This document shows, in pieces, positions 60,401 to 64,000 of a DNA stretch of 64,000 bases (positions are counted from its first letter, which is position 1; each line of letters starts with the position of its first letter). Under the pieces are notes generated by a model. That model saw nothing but the letters and a program-made list of their open reading frames with translations, searched no databases and had not been told where the DNA came from. This stretch comes from Bugulina stolonifera. Lineage: Eukaryota; Bryozoa; Gymnolaemata; Cheilostomatida; Bugulidae. Position numbers and translations under genes: made by a program. Location of the stretch: assembly GCA_935421135.1 (NCBI GenBank), contig OW285196.1:4879001-4943000 (forward strand), in the 5' to 3' direction.

Positions 60401-62287
60401 TAATAAGTTCATACTTATTAGTCTTTTAAATTAATAGTAATAATAGTTTATGACAATGATTTATTATTATAATAATTATTTATATTACTGATAACTAATA
60501 TTATTTGTTATACTTTTAACTAATAAATTTTTGACTTTTATTTTACTATATTAAATACATAACATTGTAGAACTGCTAGGCCCTACTTCTATTACATATT
60601 CTGATATTCACAATATGATATTGACATTTCACATTATGATTATGATTATTCTTGGTGTCAAAAAAATAAATTATAACTATTTATTAAATATAATTGTATT
60701 GGGAGCTAGGTAAGAGCACTAAGGCTAAGGGGATAGGTAAGATTATAAGGATAGCTTGGAGATAGCTGAGAGATAGCTGGAGACCTAAGAAGGGGACACT
60801 TTATGGTTGAGTGAATGAGAGAGGTAGAGGAGACAGACTAAGAGTACAGAGGAAGGATATATTAAACTTGTGAGTACAGACATTACAATAATAATACAAT
60901 TAAAATATATTAGTTTAATAGTATAATAGTTATAATGATTAATAGAAAAATACAAATATTAATTTTAAATAACAAATGAAATTAAAATTAAAATTATATT
61001 AATATTATTATAATTATTATTTATTATATCTCTCATTCTGATTCTCTGCAGTCTCATGTGAACGATCACGTTAAAATTACTGCTAATAAAGCATCGTGCA
61101 AGTGCACAATAGTGTAGTTTCACATATACATGTGAATAAAAATAAGGTTTCTGATTATTAATTCAAACACACTCAGAGAGTTACTCTATGGACTCGATAG
61201 TAAATTAGTATTTTTGACCTATTTCAATAATATTAAATAAGCCCGAGTGCATGATTTACTTTATCAACAGTACAAAAGATTTCTATTGGAAATGTTATAT
61301 GGAACCCGATAAACACTACAATTAACCGGATGGTTATATGGTTACGTTTTAGCGTTTGTTAACCGCCTCCGAGACCAAAGAGCATTTGATGTCTGTGCAC
61401 TAAGTGCTCTATGACAACACTGAAGATGAACAGGAGAACAACGTATTATTTTCTTCTGCTTCAAAAACCTTGTTTTACATCACAAACTTATTTTTAATTT
61501 CATTGCACAGCAACTTTGCAGACAGATGAGCACAGTCCCACGAAGTGTGTAATAGTTATAGTAGGGTTAAAACGATCAAGGATTAAATTTTTTATTGATT
61601 TGAAGTGATAATAACGGTTACATTAACATTTAACCTTGTATTGCATAGTATAGTTATAATCATATTGAAGTGATATATAATTAATAATATATATATTGAT
61701 ATTAATTAATAAATATATATTAATAAAATATTTATTAATTTATATTAGTTATATTAAATTAATTATTAAATTATAAATTTAGGTTATTATTATTGTTATT
61801 ATATTAGTTTATTCAAACTATTGCTATGTACTCATTATTAGTAATTATCTGAATATAAATTAAATAATCACAAATGTTATGTTAATGTTATGTAAAAAAA
61901 TTTAGTGTTTTGGTATGTTTTTTTTTTGGTCTCAACTGGCCTGCTTAAACAATTATTTTTAGGCAATTCAGACCAAACAAGCATTACATAAGTAATAGTC
62001 ACACCACACCATTCAACTCCCAGGAAAATAAGTTAAGTTACTGTGAGGCAGGTCTTGTGCAAGTCTGAATTACTGGGAGTAGTATTAACTAGCTGGTGTG
62101 TATACCCGTTTCTAGCTGTACGTGTTCTTGCAAGTTCACGATGTTATGGTGTAAAGTTATATAAAAAGTGTAATTTATAAAAATAATTTTAAATAAGTAT
62201 AATATCTTATCTTAAGTTTGCAGGGAAATGATGTTGCAAGTTGCAAGTAGAGGAATAATTGGCTGTATGTGAGAGCAAATTGGAAAC

Positions 62288-63969
62288 ATGTACAATTCTT
62301 CAGAGCTATCCCAAAGTTTGTTTGGAGGTTTGTCACAGTCAGCCTCTCAGGGCAGTAGTAGTGGAGGTGAGTTGACTCTATTATTCTAAATTTAACACAC
62401 ATTTTGTTGATGTCAATATGATCACTATTATTGCAAGTTGAGATAGTTGGGATCTCAATCCAATCCTGAGCCATTGCCTTTTACAGTTTTTGTTCTGTAC
62501 TTTTTTATGTATTGAGCATCGTTATGTGGTTGGTTCAAAATGGAGTGGTACTAAATGAAAACTACTGTCATAATACCCACTTAGGATTCCTGTCCTGCAT
62601 GTTGGTGGAGATGGATTTATATTGCACATTGGTTCTGTTTCTTGATGAGTTGTCATTTACCCATCTTCTACTCATCTTACAGACAATGGGTCACAGCTGA
62701 CTCAGCTACAGTCAGTGGCCACAAGTAATAGAGTTGGTCTACTCAACAGTCAGCAGTCTCAGCTCTCATGTCTGGCTCCGTCAGAGTCAGCAATGTCCCA
62801 ATCCCAGCCCTCTCAGCTCTCACAACCTCTACGTCTGGATGTTAACCATCTTCCACGCCAGTCAAAGTCTCTGACCTCTAAAAGGTACATCATGTGGATT
62901 ATGTCTTGCAACAGATAATGTAACTAGGGTACACTCTATGTTGTGTGATCTGTTTGTCTCTCTTGTTTGTAAATTATCAGTCCTGGTTATACTAGGCATT
63001 GGACTACTTACAGGATAATTATAATATTATATATAGCGCTACATACATTGTTGTAGTGATGTTACTGTTACTCAAAAACTTGGTTTGGATATAAAATCAC
63101 GATTGGTTTCCTGTACAAGACAGAAGGGGGATCAAGACAACAAGTACCACAGGCTAAGTGAAGATAGGATATATGACAATGCTGTAACATTCTTTAAAAA
63201 TTATCGGCAATTGTGCAAGAACTCAACTAGCACCTCATCTACTGCTGATAATGACCAGCATAGCAAAAAGTTATCGGTAGCCCATTTGTCGGGTAACAAT
63301 CTATATGAGACCCTGTAAGTACACTGTATATACAAGTTTATATGCGCATGTGAATGTACACATCCTATAGGTATAGTATGTACTACAACAGTACGATTTG
63401 CCTCATGTACTATTTATACATCAGAGCCATAGTACTATGTAGCGCGTCACTTACATAAATGTAGTTGCTATGATTGGTTGTGGGCCTACTGATGTGCAGC
63501 TGCTAAAATTGTGTTATCTGTAAGACGTATACGAGTACTTAATTTTTCTTCAGTTTCTGTCTTTAATTCAAGAATTTGCATGTGTGTTATGTACGTTTCA
63601 AAAATTTTTTTCATTGCAGGCCAGAGCTGAGTGTAGCTATTAATAAATTCCAGGCCCAGGTAAGTAGTACACTACAACACAATATTATGTGTAGGCTAAT
63701 TGCACAATGTCTGTTATACAGTACGTCACGTAAATGTGTATCTACTGTAATAAACACATTATTGTTCTGGTCGTCATTATATCTAGCTGGAGAAGTTTGA
63801 TGGAGTAGAGAGTTGGAAGGAGCAAGTAAATAAACTGTTAGAGCTATCAACATCTACCTCCGATAAACAGGAAGTACTTAGCAAAATGAATGAAATGTCC
63901 GACCAGCTCAAAGTTCACTCCAAAATGTTACAGTCACTCCTAGATGAACAGGAGAATAAATCAAATGGG
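62288..63969 (+). CDS. 5' part of an unrecognised Ser/Gln-rich coiled-coil protein, runs off the right edge
   Basis: Exons: 62288-62366, 62683-62884, 63120-63314, 63620-63659, 63787-63969, in consistent phase, about 233 codons so far. The start MYNSSELSQSLFGGLSQSAS opens a Ser/Gln-rich, probably disordered region (QSQLSCLAPSES, SQSQPSQLSQPL). The middle has YDNAVTFFKNYRQLCKN. From ELSVAINKFQAQLEKF onward the sequence has heptad spacing of a coiled coil (WKEQVNKLLELS, LSKMNEMSDQLKVHSKMLQS). The acceptor at 63119 has a weak pyrimidine tract, so that border is less sure. The N-terminal SLFG-type motif before a coiled coil faintly recalls IHO1/Mer2-like meiotic proteins, a guess only. The gene continues after a donor at 63970. 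Confidence 0.65.
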
Positions 63970-64000
63970 GTAATATGGCTGTGTAGTAGTATATGATGGA

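Larger units (their letters stand above)
57803..62287. other. Divergent spacer between ILK and the right-edge gene
   Basis: Upstream regions of ILK (minus) and the right-edge gene (plus). It holds a 1.5 kb inverted-repeat element, SINE sequences, and AT-rich stretches at 60000-61000 and 61600-61850. No coding exon is supportable. Confidence 0.55.

Overview
This window is nuclear DNA of an animal. It is AT-rich, rich in introns and full of short mobile elements and tandem arrays. No coding sequence looks bacterial. Every gene I can name is metazoan or broadly eukaryotic, has canonical GT/AG introns of roughly 100 to 3,600 bases, and joins in frame when spliced. Integrin-linked kinase and pericentriolar material 1 point to Metazoa. 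The base composition, abundant ACATGTA-type palindromes and divergence from vertebrate proteins suggest a marine invertebrate. An early-branching animal such as a sponge is possible, but the taxon is inference.

Layout: 266-13718 (-) is most of a PCM1 orthologue, 24 coding exons, with the C-terminus beyond the left edge. 16787-20997 (-) is a sorbitol dehydrogenase whose first coding exon I could not find. 25590-29171 (+) is a complete glucosamine-6-phosphate deaminase. 30543-32795 (-) is a complete FBXO36-type F-box protein. 33381-36948 is a 3.6 kb inserted hAT-like transposon with a perfect 8-bp target duplication and a foldback element inside it. 37774-43091 (+) is a complete YIPF6. 43712-47284 (-) is a secreted, modular protein with dibasic sites that I do not recognise. 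47.3-53.0 kb is mostly non-coding. 53057-57802 (-) is a complete integrin-linked kinase. 57.8-62.3 kb is repeat-rich spacer. 62288 to the right edge (+) is the 5' part of an unrecognised Ser/Gln-rich, coiled-coil gene.

The most unusual signal is repeated in four genes. Minisatellite arrays sit exactly on exon-intron borders, and their repeat unit contains the splice site itself. PCM1 has two arrays that multiply a 5' splice site, one of them about 25 times, and two that multiply a 3' splice site. Sorbitol dehydrogenase and the unknown secreted gene each have an array that multiplies the donor. The ILK intron 5 array of about 34 units multiplies an acceptor-like tract. In every case the site that keeps the reading frame is the copy touching the exon. 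Other leads are the secreted repeat protein (a candidate peptide precursor), a 547-bp near-perfect inverted repeat, two MITE families, and decayed LINE reverse transcriptase fragments.

The genes do not form one pathway. Sorbitol dehydrogenase and glucosamine-6-phosphate deaminase lie head to head and both act in sugar metabolism, but I see no evidence of shared regulation. Exon borders were deduced by eye from splice consensus, frame continuity and family similarity.
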